Assembly (NCBI RefSeq): GCF_008705135.1
Contig: NZ_CP023694.1
Location: 4,073,001 to 4,137,000, forward strand
Length of the DNA stretch: 64,000 nucleotides
Source: Streptomyces coeruleorubidus
Lineage (GTDB): Bacteria > Actinomycetota > Actinomycetes > Streptomycetales > Streptomycetaceae
Direction: 5' to 3'
Every line of letters begins with the position of its first letter. Positions within the stretch are counted from its first letter, which is position 1. The notes under the pieces are model-generated. The model saw only the letters and a list, made by a program, of their open reading frames with translations. It searched no databases and had not been told where the DNA came from. Made by a program: the position numbers and the translations under genes. Positions 16,779-24,816 of this stretch are shown one piece after another.

Positions 16779-16915
16779 CTCCGATATTCCGGAACGCGCG
16801 GCCGAAAAGATGCGGCAACCAGCGCATATGTACGACCCTGCGTGTTCTTTCGGGTGAGAGGATAGGCAATGTCGGGTTTTCGGGGGCGCCTGGCGGGCAA
16901 AACCCCCTAGCATGA
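16775..16915 (+). CDS. Small ORF (46 residues) overlapping the fxsB stop
   Basis: ATG at 16775 overlaps the fxsB TGA as ATGA, with GAGGG 4-8 nt upstream, an arrangement typical of translational coupling. The product is basic (MTPIFRNARPKRCGNQRICT at the start) with two Cys. It does not end in F-x-S-x-x, so it is not a canonical FxsA. It may be fortuitous; no homologue is known to me. Confidence 0.25.
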   Translation: MTPIFRNARPKRCGNQRICTTLRVLSGERIGNVGFSGAPGGQNPLA

Positions 16916-17037
16916 GTCCAATTGGCGTGGGGGTGACGCACAACTGAAACCTCTCTGCGCGCGCCACGTCGATGTGGGTCCATGGGCAAAGACCTAGCCG
17001 TGGTTGCAACAGGAGGCAGGCCCTTGGGGGGGATGTT

Positions 17038-18318
17038 ATGGGGCCGTTGTTCTTTACGAGCTACGCCAGCTCGACCGGTGACAGAGGACCGGTCCAGCGG
17101 TTCCACGTGGATGTCCAGAACGAGATCTACAGCGTACTGGGCCGCACTCCCCTTGCCGAGGGCCGGCTGAAGCACCCTGAGCCTGCCACCGGCCCCGATC
17201 CCGCGGTGCTCGACTGTCGCGCGCTGCTGATCCTCTACTCGGCGGAGTACGTGGACGACCCGCAGTGCGCCGCGGAGTGGTCGGTCTTCGCCGAGCGCAT
17301 GGACCGGTGCATGCGGCGCACCGGGGAACGACCCGACTCGCTGGTCGGCGTCGTGTGGCGCTCGGACGCGCTGGTGCTGCCCCGGCCCGTAACGGTCGTT
17401 CCCCACATCGTCAACGAGGAGTACCAGGGGCCCGGCGTGCTCTGCCTCCAGCAGGATCCGCGCAGTCGGGACCGCTACCACGCAATCGTGCGCCGCGTCG
17501 CGGCGCGTCTGATGCGCGCCGCCGAGTCACCGCCGCCCGTGATGTCCGGGCCGGAGAGCCGCGCGGTCGTCCCGCAGTTCGGGCCGAACCGCGTCATGCC
17601 GCACAAACGGCGTGGCGTCACGGAGCCGGACGCCGCATCGCCCGTCGTTCCGGCGGCGGTTTCCGACCGGGACGACCGGCACGTGATGCTCCTGCTGGTG
17701 ACCGGTACCAGCGACCGGATGAGGCGTCTGCGTGACCACGTCGACTACTACGGGGAGCACGCCGAGGATTGGCGCCCCTTCCGCCCGCACAGCGAGGCGA
17801 CCGTGACATCGACCGTCGGCTGGGCGGCGCGGGCCTGCGGGGTCGACCGCCTGGCGGTCGTCGCGCCCGGTCCGGACGGTCCGTTCCCGGAAGACGTCGA
17901 CGCGTCGGCGACGGTCCTCGTCGTGGTCGACCCCTGGCTGACGGGTGATCCGGCGTTCCGCGCGCTGTGGGAGCGGATCGTGCGGTCACGGGCGCGGGTC
18001 GCCGCCGTCGTCGTCGTGCTCGCCCGCACCGACGAGGAGAGCACGGCCAACGCGGTCCGGCTGCGCGAAGCGGTCTGCCGGACACCGGCCCGGATGCTCG
18101 ACGCCGCCCATCACGAGGCGGGCAGCCGGGAAGCGCTCGCGCACATCGTGGTGGCCGTCATGGCCGACTCCGTCACACACCCGGAGGACGACACGGGAGG
18201 CACCCGCGGCAGAACAGGCGAGTTGACGATCGAGAGTCCGGCGGAACGGCGCGTCCGCAGGCAGCGGGAGCGCGTCGGCTGGCTCAGGCGCGGGGTGACC
18301 CGTGGCCTCCGGTACTGA
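17038..18318 (+). CDS. fxsC: FxsC-type TIR-like protein
   Basis: 426 residues. An N-terminal TIR-like domain (about 1-160) begins PLFFTSYASS and includes LLILYSAEYVDDPQCAAEWS. It is clearly related to the N-terminal domain of the TIR-SEFIR protein at 14238-15323. The C-terminal half (about 225-400) has YYGEHAEDWRPFRP, which I associate with the conserved FxsC C-terminal domain, and an alternating hydrophobic Rossmann-like region (AVVVVLARTDEES). A basic tail ends the protein. ATG 17038 was chosen over longer in-frame starts because it begins directly at the domain. It is followed by fxsT 51 bp later on the same strand. Confidence 0.82.
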   Translation: MGPLFFTSYASSTGDRGPVQRFHVDVQNEIYSVLGRTPLAEGRLKHPEPATGPDPAVLDCRALLILYSAEYVDDPQCAAEWSVFAERMDRCMRRTGERPDSLVGVVWRSDALVLPRPVTVVPHIVNEEYQGPGVLCLQQDPRSRDRYHAIVRRVAARLMRAAESPPPVMSGPESRAVVPQFGPNRVMPHKRRGVTEPDAASPVVPAAVSDRDDRHVMLLLVTGTSDRMRRLRDHVDYYGEHAEDWRPFRPHSEATVTSTVGWAARACGVDRLAVVAPGPDGPFPEDVDASATVLVVVDPWLTGDPAFRALWERIVRSRARVAAVVVVLARTDEESTANAVRLREAVCRTPARMLDAAHHEAGSREALAHIVVAVMADSVTHPEDDTGGTRGRTGELTIESPAERRVRRQRERVGWLRRGVTRGLRY

Positions 18319-18369
18319 GCGGAACGCCCGGCTAGTCGCCGGGCCCGGGCTGAGCACATGAGGCGGGGG

Positions 18370-21300
18370 ATGAGTACCACAGGTGCGGCAAGGGCGTCGG
18401 GTTCGCCGGGTGCGGCGAAGATCATTTCTTTCTACTCGCTCAAGGGCGGAGTCGGCCGCACCATGGCCCTGGCGAACGCCGCCTGGATCATCGCCAGTCA
18501 GGGCAAATCGGTGCTGGTCATCGACTGGGACCTGGAGGCACCCGACCTCCACCTCTACTACGGCGCCTTCCTCCCCGTCCCCGACCTCAGCTACGCCGAC
18601 GGTGTGCTGGACATGTTCTCCGCCTTCGCCGGCGCCGCCGCCGTCGCCGGCGATGACGACCTGCGGGCCCTGCACCCGCAGCACACCGACTTCGAGCGCT
18701 ACCAGATGGGCCTCGACCACCCGTTCCCCGACGGCGGGCGGCTGCACTACATGGGCCCCGGACGCATGGACGAGGAGTACGCCAACCGCCTGGCCAACTT
18801 CAACTGGACCGCGTTCCACACCAGCGACGACGGTCAGGAGTTCCTGAAGGCGCTGCGGGAACGGCTGCACGCCAGCGACTACGACTACATCCTGATCGAC
18901 AGCCGTACCGGCTTCTCGGACGGGGCCAGGATCTGCACGCTCGCCCTGCCCGACAAGGTCGTCATCGCCCTCACCATGAACTCGCAGGCCATCCAGGGCG
19001 CACGCAAGGCCGCCGAGCTCATCCGCCGGCACCGCCAGGGCACCGAGCTGCACTTCGTGCAGATGCGGGTCGACCAGAACGAACTGGACCGACTGGACCA
19101 GCGCTTCGGCGAAGCGCGCAAGGCCCTCGACCCGTATCTCGGCATCACGGACGAGGACGCGCTCGCCACCTACTGGGGGCGGATGAGGGTGCCGTACGTG
19201 CCGTACTACACGTACGGCGAGGAACTCGCGGTGATGCGGCAGAACCTCCGCTTCACCGGCGGCATCGCCGCGGCGTACGTGCACCTCGTCGACCAGATCA
19301 CCGATGGTGAGATATGCGACCCCCAGCCGCCGTCGGCCGACGCCTACGTCGCCTATCGCCGACTCCTCACGCAACGCGAGCGGCTCCGGGCCGGGCAGGA
19401 GACCGAGCCCTGCACGGTCACCCTGCTGCACGCGCCCAACGACCAACTGTGGGCGGACTGGATCGGCGAGCTCCTGCGGCCGACCCGGATCCAGGTCGTC
19501 CCGCCGGGCGACAAACCCACTGACTCCCTGCCCGACACCACCTACGTCCTCGCCCTGCTCTCCCCGCACCTCGCGGGTTCACAGGCCGGTGACACCGTCG
19601 CGCGTCTCGCCACCGGCGCACCCGTCGGCAGCGGGCCCGGCGACCAGCGGATCATCGGCGTGCGGGTGGGCACCGCACGGTTCTCGCCGCACTTCGAGTT
19701 CGGCCGCCAGAACACCATCACGCTGGACGGACAGAGCGAGGACGTGGCCCGCCGGGAGCTGCTCGGCCACTTCGGATCGCCCACCGACACCCAGACGGAG
19801 TCGGCTTGGGCCGGTCCCCGCTTCCCCGGGCTCCAGCCGACGGTGTGGAACCTGGCGATGCGCAACACCGGGTTCATCGGGCGCGTCGACCAACTCAACG
19901 CCCTGAGAGAGGGGTTCGGTCACTCCGGCGCGACCTCCTCCCCGCCTCAGGTGCTGTGCGGCCTGACCGGTGTGGGCAAACGGCAGATCGCCCTGGAGTA
20001 CGCCCACCGGTTCGCCTCGCAGTACGACCTGGTGTGGTGGGTGCCGGCCGCGACCGCCGAGAGCATCCAGGACTCCTTCACCAAGCTGGCCAGGGAGATC
20101 AACGCCAAGAGCGACGGCCGACGCACCAGCGAGGACCGGCAGACGTTGCTGGAGGACCTGCGGCAGGGACGGCACCCGGAACTTCGCCGGTGGCTGCTCG
20201 TCTTCCACGGCGCGGTGAATCAACAGGCCGTCGAGGACTACCTCCCCACCGGCGGCTCGGGCCACGTCCTGATCACCTCGAACGCCATGGAGTGGACGCC
20301 CGAGTACACCAGACACGCCGTCTCCCGCTTCTCTCCCGAGGAGAGCGTGGCCCTGCTCGGCCACAGGCTGCCCGGCTCCGCCGAGAAGGACTTGCTGCGG
20401 CTCGCCGAGCGGTTGGGGCACCTGCCGATCGCGGAGGTGGCGGCCGCGGCCGTCCTGCGGGCCTGTCCCCAGGACATCGACGCGTACATCGCCCTGCTCG
20501 ACAGCGGTCAGATCGCTTCCCAGTCAGCGGTCGCGCCGGAGTACGGGGAATTCACCGATGCCTGCCGCCTGGCCTACGACGACCTCCGGCACCAGTCCCC
20601 GGCCGCCGCCCGGCTCCTGGACCTGTGCGTCTTCCTCTCACCGGACGGCGTGGGCATGAACGTCGTCCAGTCGGACAGGATGGTGGAGCTGCTCAAGCCC
20701 TTCGATCCCGAACTCGGTGATTCCGTCTTCACCCTGTACCGGCATCTCAACCTCCTCGGTAAGCAGGCGCTTGCCGAGCAGGACCTCCCTTCCCAGACGC
20801 TCACGATCTGCCGCGTGGTGCAGGATCTGGTCCGCAGCTGGATGTCCGAGGAGGAACGGGACGCCACCCGCGCCGAGGCCCTGAGCGTTCTCGCCTCGAT
20901 GGTGCCGAACGACCTGGAGCGCCACAAGCCGAAGCACCACGACACCTTCGCGGAGCTCGACAAGCACGTCATCGTCTCGGGGGCCATCGACAGCCCGGAC
21001 CCGGAGGTCCACCGCTGGCTGGTGAGCCAGGTGTACCACCGCTGGATGTCGAACGACTGGAAGGGCGCCCGCGAGCTGGGCGAACGCGTCCTGGAGCGCT
21101 GGCGGCAGTCCCTGGACCCGGACCACCTCATGGTGCTGCGCATGGAGTCCCAGCTCGGCGCGGCCTGCCGGCTCCTCGGTGATCACCGCACGGCGCTGCG
21201 ACTCACCACTCACGCCACGACCACCCTGCGCAGCACCGGAAGCAGCCAGGCCGACATCCTGCTGGCTCGCCGCGGCTATGCGGCCGATCTCCGTGCCGCG

Positions 21301-22332
21301 GGCAAGTTCCGCGAGGCCTTCGACCAGGACCAAGCCACGTTTTCGGGGCTGCAGGACGCCATCGGCGAGAACGCCAACGGCACGCTGGCCGCCTCGCACA
21401 ACCTCGCCTTGTCCAAGTTCTACGTCGAGTCGGTCCCGGCCGCCATCCTCCAGGAACAGCAGGCGCACGAGCGGCGCGGACAGAGCGCCCCCGACAAGGA
21501 CCCCGATCCCAAACGATGGGTGTCGTACGCCCACCTCGGCACCTACTACCGGGAGGCGGGCGACCTGGGCACCTCCTTGCGGTATCTGACGGAGGCCCGC
21601 AACCACCTGAACAGGCTGCTGGACTCCGGCTCCCACCACACACTTGGCGCGGTCGCCAGCCTCGGCATGACCATGGTGCGCCAGGGCGAGGTGTCCTACG
21701 GCCTGCCCCTGCTGAAGGACGCGTACGTCGCCTACCGCGACCGGTGGGGCGAGGAGCACCCGCGCACGATGTCCTGCCGGCTGTCCCTGGCCATCGGCCT
21801 GCACGCCCAGGGCCGGACCGACGACGCCGTGGCCTACACCCGGGACGTCCTGAGCCACTACATCGACGTGTTCGGCGACGACCACCCCTTCACCGGCATC
21901 TGCCGCAACAATCTCGCGGTGTACCTGCTGGACTGTGAGAGCGCGGCGGAAGCCAGCGAGCACGCGGGCAAGGCGGTGCTCCAGTTGAAGGAGACGTTCC
22001 ACCGCAAGCACCGCTACACGCTCGTCGCGCGAATGAACCAGAACAACTGCTCGGCCGCGCTCGGTCACATGACCGCCGTGGAGCTGGCGCACGAGGACCA
22101 GGACGTCTACGACGGCTGCAAGGAGCGGTCGGCGTGGGGCGAGAACCACCCGGTCACCCTGATCGCCATGGCCAACCTGCTCGCCTCCCGTTCACCGGCC
22201 GACGACGAACTCGCGGCAAGCCTCAAGCGCAAGGTCTCCGAATACCTCCCGAAGGACCACGGGCTCGCCGGCGCGCTGTCGGCCGAGCCGTATCAGAGGA
22301 TCGGTGCCGATCTGGAGGTGCAAGGTGTCTGA
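18370..22332 (+). CDS. fxsT: KGGVGR-ATPase/TIR-like/NB-ARC/TPR protein (FxsT type)
   Basis: 1320 residues in four parts. (1) A MinD/ParA-like ATPase with variant Walker A KGGVGRT (residues 25-31), switch VLVIDWDLEAPDLH (about 52-65) and LIDSRTGFSDG (about 177-187). (2) A TIR-like domain about 349-465 (LLHAPNDQLWADWIGELL). (3) An NB-ARC/STAND NTPase about 498-770 with GFIGR, Walker A GLTGVGKRQ (about 531) and Walker B RWLLVFHGA (about 608). (4) TPR repeats about 887-1290. This is the architecture of the tetratricopeptide member of FxSxx-COOH systems and of NLR-like sensors. ATG 18370 was chosen for its GGCGGGGG site; an ATG at 18358 is also possible. Confidence 0.88.
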   Translation: MSTTGAARASGSPGAAKIISFYSLKGGVGRTMALANAAWIIASQGKSVLVIDWDLEAPDLHLYYGAFLPVPDLSYADGVLDMFSAFAGAAAVAGDDDLRALHPQHTDFERYQMGLDHPFPDGGRLHYMGPGRMDEEYANRLANFNWTAFHTSDDGQEFLKALRERLHASDYDYILIDSRTGFSDGARICTLALPDKVVIALTMNSQAIQGARKAAELIRRHRQGTELHFVQMRVDQNELDRLDQRFGEARKALDPYLGITDEDALATYWGRMRVPYVPYYTYGEELAVMRQNLRFTGGIAAAYVHLVDQITDGEICDPQPPSADAYVAYRRLLTQRERLRAGQETEPCTVTLLHAPNDQLWADWIGELLRPTRIQVVPPGDKPTDSLPDTTYVLALLSPHLAGSQAGDTVARLATGAPVGSGPGDQRIIGVRVGTARFSPHFEFGRQNTITLDGQSEDVARRELLGHFGSPTDTQTESAWAGPRFPGLQPTVWNLAMRNTGFIGRVDQLNALREGFGHSGATSSPPQVLCGLTGVGKRQIALEYAHRFASQYDLVWWVPAATAESIQDSFTKLAREINAKSDGRRTSEDRQTLLEDLRQGRHPELRRWLLVFHGAVNQQAVEDYLPTGGSGHVLITSNAMEWTPEYTRHAVSRFSPEESVALLGHRLPGSAEKDLLRLAERLGHLPIAEVAAAAVLRACPQDIDAYIALLDSGQIASQSAVAPEYGEFTDACRLAYDDLRHQSPAAARLLDLCVFLSPDGVGMNVVQSDRMVELLKPFDPELGDSVFTLYRHLNLLGKQALAEQDLPSQTLTICRVVQDLVRSWMSEEERDATRAEALSVLASMVPNDLERHKPKHHDTFAELDKHVIVSGAIDSPDPEVHRWLVSQVYHRWMSNDWKGARELGERVLERWRQSLDPDHLMVLRMESQLGAACRLLGDHRTALRLTTHATTTLRSTGSSQADILLARRGYAADLRAAGKFREAFDQDQATFSGLQDAIGENANGTLAASHNLALSKFYVESVPAAILQEQQAHERRGQSAPDKDPDPKRWVSYAHLGTYYREAGDLGTSLRYLTEARNHLNRLLDSGSHHTLGAVASLGMTMVRQGEVSYGLPLLKDAYVAYRDRWGEEHPRTMSCRLSLAIGLHAQGRTDDAVAYTRDVLSHYIDVFGDDHPFTGICRNNLAVYLLDCESAAEASEHAGKAVLQLKETFHRKHRYTLVARMNQNNCSAALGHMTAVELAHEDQDVYDGCKERSAWGENHPVTLIAMANLLASRSPADDELAASLKRKVSEYLPKDHGLAGALSAEPYQRIGADLEVQGV

Positions 22333-23425
22333 CCCTGTCACGGCACCGGCGTACGCCCCGGCGCACGAACTGGACGGAGTGAATCAGCACATGGGCGAAC
22401 TCGACTTACAGCTCCAGCGGCTTCTGCAGTCATGCGGTCTGGAACACCTCGCGTTCTACGATCGCGACCGGGCCACGATGTTCGTCACCAAAAACCCGCG
22501 GTCGCCGAAGGAATTGCCGGCCGAGCCCTCGTCAAGCGGCCTCGAACGCGCCGGGCGGCAGCTTTTCTACATCCTTGAGGAATTGGCGCCCGATTTCGCG
22601 GAATTGCGCTCCGGCGCACTCATACGCACGGTGGTGCGCGTCCCTATGGGAGCGCTTCTCTATCAGTCCATCGACGCGGGATTCCATCTCTGCTGCGCCA
22701 CGCCGCGGGACCGGGTCACCGAGCTGATCGCACGCATGACGGAGAGCATCGACGATCTCAGGCCGACCGTTCGTTACAGTCTGCTTCCCCGCCGCTCGTA
22801 TCTGAGCAGGTGCATGCCTGCCGCTCCCCCTACGGCGAAGCCACCCGCCGCCGGCGGCGTCACCGAGCGCGTCATCGAGCGCGCCGATGTCATCGAGGGC
22901 AGCTTGTACACGGTGGACTCCGCGACTGCCGGGGGTACGGCGGTCACGGGGGGCCCGGCGGTCACGGGGGGCCCGGCGACCACGGGGGATTCGGCGACCC
23001 CGGTGGGTTCCGCGGCCCGAACACCCGCCGAACTCTCCGATCTGCTGCGCGCGGCCCTCGGCGTGGACGGCCTGCACTACGTGGCCTACTACGCCGCCGG
23101 CGTACCCGCCTGCACGGTCGACATCTTTCGTCACCGCGCCCTGAGCGCCCACTTCGGTGTCTCCACCACACCGCAGCAGCGGCGGGACAAGTACAGCCTG
23201 CTGGGCCGGCTCCTGCCAGGTGTCACCCGTCGTATGAACACCTCGCTCCAGGCCCTCCTGGACGGTCGGATTCACCAGATCGTCCTGAACGTGGAACAGG
23301 GAGCCGTCTACTTCCAGCACCTCGGGGAGGGCCAGTACCTGCTCGGTGTCTCCCTGGACCATTCCCGACTGGCGGAGGCGGACCGGCACATCGAGCGGCT
23401 GGTGGCGTCCTTGGCATGTGAATGA
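22325..23425 (+). CDS. Protein of two similar halves, possibly roadblock/LC7-like, coupled to fxsT
   Basis: 366 residues from GTG 22325, which overlaps the fxsT stop by 8 nt and has GGAGG 7 nt upstream, so the two are translationally coupled. Residues about 20-160 and 230-366 look like divergent copies of one alpha/beta fold: each opens with a leucine-rich helix then H-L/Y-x-x-Y-D/A, and each ends with a helix (ITELIARMTESI, ADRHIERLVASL). The pattern recalls roadblock/LC7 or similar small sensor folds, but I cannot assign it firmly. The linker holds repeats of G-G-P-A-V/T-T from a short DNA duplication near 22940-22990. Codon 28 is TTA (22406-22408). I expect it to bind FxsT. Confidence 0.78.
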   Translation: MSDPVTAPAYAPAHELDGVNQHMGELDLQLQRLLQSCGLEHLAFYDRDRATMFVTKNPRSPKELPAEPSSSGLERAGRQLFYILEELAPDFAELRSGALIRTVVRVPMGALLYQSIDAGFHLCCATPRDRVTELIARMTESIDDLRPTVRYSLLPRRSYLSRCMPAAPPTAKPPAAGGVTERVIERADVIEGSLYTVDSATAGGTAVTGGPAVTGGPATTGDSATPVGSAARTPAELSDLLRAALGVDGLHYVAYYAAGVPACTVDIFRHRALSAHFGVSTTPQQRRDKYSLLGRLLPGVTRRMNTSLQALLDGRIHQIVLNVEQGAVYFQHLGEGQYLLGVSLDHSRLAEADRHIERLVASLACE

Positions 23426-23502
23426 CAGTGCCGGTGATCAGACACCGACGCCGATCTCACCCGACCCGCTACACTGTCGGCGGTGGCCACGGCTGCCTTC
23501 AC

Positions 23503-23575
23503 GCCTTCGTAGCTCAGGGGATAGAGCACCGCTCTCCTAAAGCGGGTGTCGCAGGTTCGAATCCTGCCGGGGGCA
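23503..23575 (+). tRNA. tRNA-Arg (anticodon CCU)
   Basis: The 73-nt cloverleaf is complete. Acceptor GCCTTCG pairs with CGGGGGC with two G-U pairs, anticodon stem CCGCT/AGCGG encloses loop CTCCTAA (anticodon CCT), and T arm GCAGG-TTCGAAT-CCTGC is perfect. Discriminator is A at 23575; CCA is not encoded. Its 3' half is the integration site of the mobile segments to the right, and the left element restores the full gene. Confidence 0.96.
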
Positions 23576-23576
23576 C
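23532..23576 (+). repeat. attL: tRNA-Arg 3' segment shared with 33571 and 36775
   Basis: 45 bp from the anticodon loop to just past the tRNA end are identical to 33571-33615; 43 of them (23534-23576) recur at 36775-36817. This is the expected core of a tyrosine-integrase attachment site in a tRNA gene. The integrase gene lies 80 bp to the right, pointing towards the site. Confidence 0.9.
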
Positions 23577-23582
23577 AGCCAG

Positions 23583-23623
23583 AAGGGCCAGCTCAGGAGG
23601 GGTTTCCTCCCAGGCTGGCCCTT
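23583..23623. terminator. Element-borne terminator behind tRNA-Arg
   Basis: AAGGGCCAGC (23583-23592) pairs with GCTGGCCCTT (23614-23623); inner GGAGG/CCTCC adds pairs. It replaces the hairpin found after the other two att copies (33625-33652, 36827-36854). The element seems to supply its own terminator for the tRNA and for its convergent integrase gene. Confidence 0.6.
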
Positions 23624-23637
23624 AGCCGTTTCAGGCG

Positions 23638-23660
23638 CCGTGCCACACGCGTGCCACTAC
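23638..23660. promoter_or_regulatory. Candidate integrase arm-type direct repeat
   Basis: CGTGCCA and GCGTGCCA occur in tandem, overlapping the integrase 3' end. Similar pairs occur beside the other recombination scars: CGTGCCAGATGCGTGCCA at 30121 and a degenerate GTGCCACAGCCGTGC at 33451. The recurrence next to att cores suggests arm-type integrase or excisionase sites. Confidence 0.4.
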
Positions 23661-24805
23661 GTCCGCTCGGCGTCCTCTCCGGCGGAACCTGAGGCCACTC
23701 CCCCGCCGCCCCGGATCATGGCCCCAAGGCTGTCCGCGATGGCCCTGTCCCGGTCGCTGGTCATGTGCTGATAGATCAGCGCGGCTCGGGAGCTACTGTG
23801 CCCCATCCGCGTCATCAGCTCCCGGGTGCTGGCCCCGGCCGTGGAGGCGAGCGTGTTGCCCGTGTGCCGTAGATCGTGAAAGTGCAGTTCGGCCGTGACG
23901 CCAGCTGCCTTCCGGGCCTTGACCCAGTCGTCGCGGAAGTTGCTGCGCCGCAACTGCCCACCCTGCGGCCCGACGAAGACGTGCCCCTCACGGCCAGGAG
24001 CAGCGAAGTGATCCAGGTGGTGCGTGACCGCGCCGAGCAGTTCGGCCGGGAAGGAGACGGAGCGCACCCCGGCGGCGGACTTCGGTGCCTTGTCGAAGAG
24101 ACGGCCGTCCTGGAGCTCGGCCTGAGCACGGCGCACGGTGACAGCCAGCCCCTCCAGGTCGATGTCCCGGCGCCGCAGGGCCGCCAGCTCCCCGAACCGG
24201 AGCGTGGTGAAGGCCGCCAGGAGCACGAGCAGCCGGTAACGAGGCGCGATGGAGTCGGCGATGGCGAAGACCTCCGCCACCGTGAGGACGGGCCGCTCGG
24301 GCACGTCATAACGGTCCGCGCCCTTGATGCGACAAGGGTTGCGCCGAATCAGCTCGTCGTCCACAGCCGTGTTCATCAGGGCACGCAGCAGCTGATACGC
24401 CTTGACCACCGTCGGCTCACCGACGCCGGCCGCAAGGAGCTTGCCGCGCCAGCCGCGTACCCGGGCCGTCGTCACGTCGGCCACACTCCCAGCCCCGAAG
24501 GTCGGCAGGATGTGCAGCCGCATCACCGACTCGTTCCGCTCACGGGTCCGGTCGGCCAGCTTCCGGTCCCGCAGCCACGCGGTGGCGTACTCCTGGAAGT
24601 TCACCGCCCCGGCATCCGGGTCCGCCCACTGCCCCCGCGCTACGTCCGATTCGATGTGTGTCAGAGCGACTTGGGCGTCAGTCTTGGAAACGTAGGTCTT
24701 CTCTGCCGGGCGCAGTTGACCGGTCTCCGGGTCGCGGTATCGGACCTGCCAGCGACCGGACGGAAGCTGCCTGACCGAACCGAAGCTACGGCGCCTGCGC
24801 GACAT
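23657..24805 (-). CDS. int: Tyrosine recombinase/integrase of an AICE-type element
   Basis: 382 residues. The N-terminal AP2-like arm-binding part is SGRWQVRYRDPETGQ; a SAM-like core-binding domain spans about 70-165; the catalytic domain follows. Catalytic residues are R203 (TTLRFGEL), H310 and R313 (HFHDLRHT), H336 (MGHSS) and Y345 (ALIYQHM). All five are present, so the enzyme looks functional. Its stop lies 80 bp from attL and it reads towards the tRNA, the standard layout for pSAM2-like elements. No excisionase gene is found upstream, where pSAM2-like elements place one between repSA and int. Confidence 0.93.
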   Translation of the reverse strand: MSRRRRSFGSVRQLPSGRWQVRYRDPETGQLRPAEKTYVSKTDAQVALTHIESDVARGQWADPDAGAVNFQEYATAWLRDRKLADRTRERNESVMRLHILPTFGAGSVADVTTARVRGWRGKLLAAGVGEPTVVKAYQLLRALMNTAVDDELIRRNPCRIKGADRYDVPERPVLTVAEVFAIADSIAPRYRLLVLLAAFTTLRFGELAALRRRDIDLEGLAVTVRRAQAELQDGRLFDKAPKSAAGVRSVSFPAELLGAVTHHLDHFAAPGREGHVFVGPQGGQLRRSNFRDDWVKARKAAGVTAELHFHDLRHTGNTLASTAGASTRELMTRMGHSSSRAALIYQHMTSDRDRAIADSLGAMIRGGGGVASGSAGEDAERT

Positions 24806-24816
24806 TGAGGTAGCGG

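Noticed and set aside
23422..23625. Small ORF across the tRNA-Arg gene
   Set aside because: It overlaps an intact tRNA and continues into the terminator hairpin; no ribosome site.
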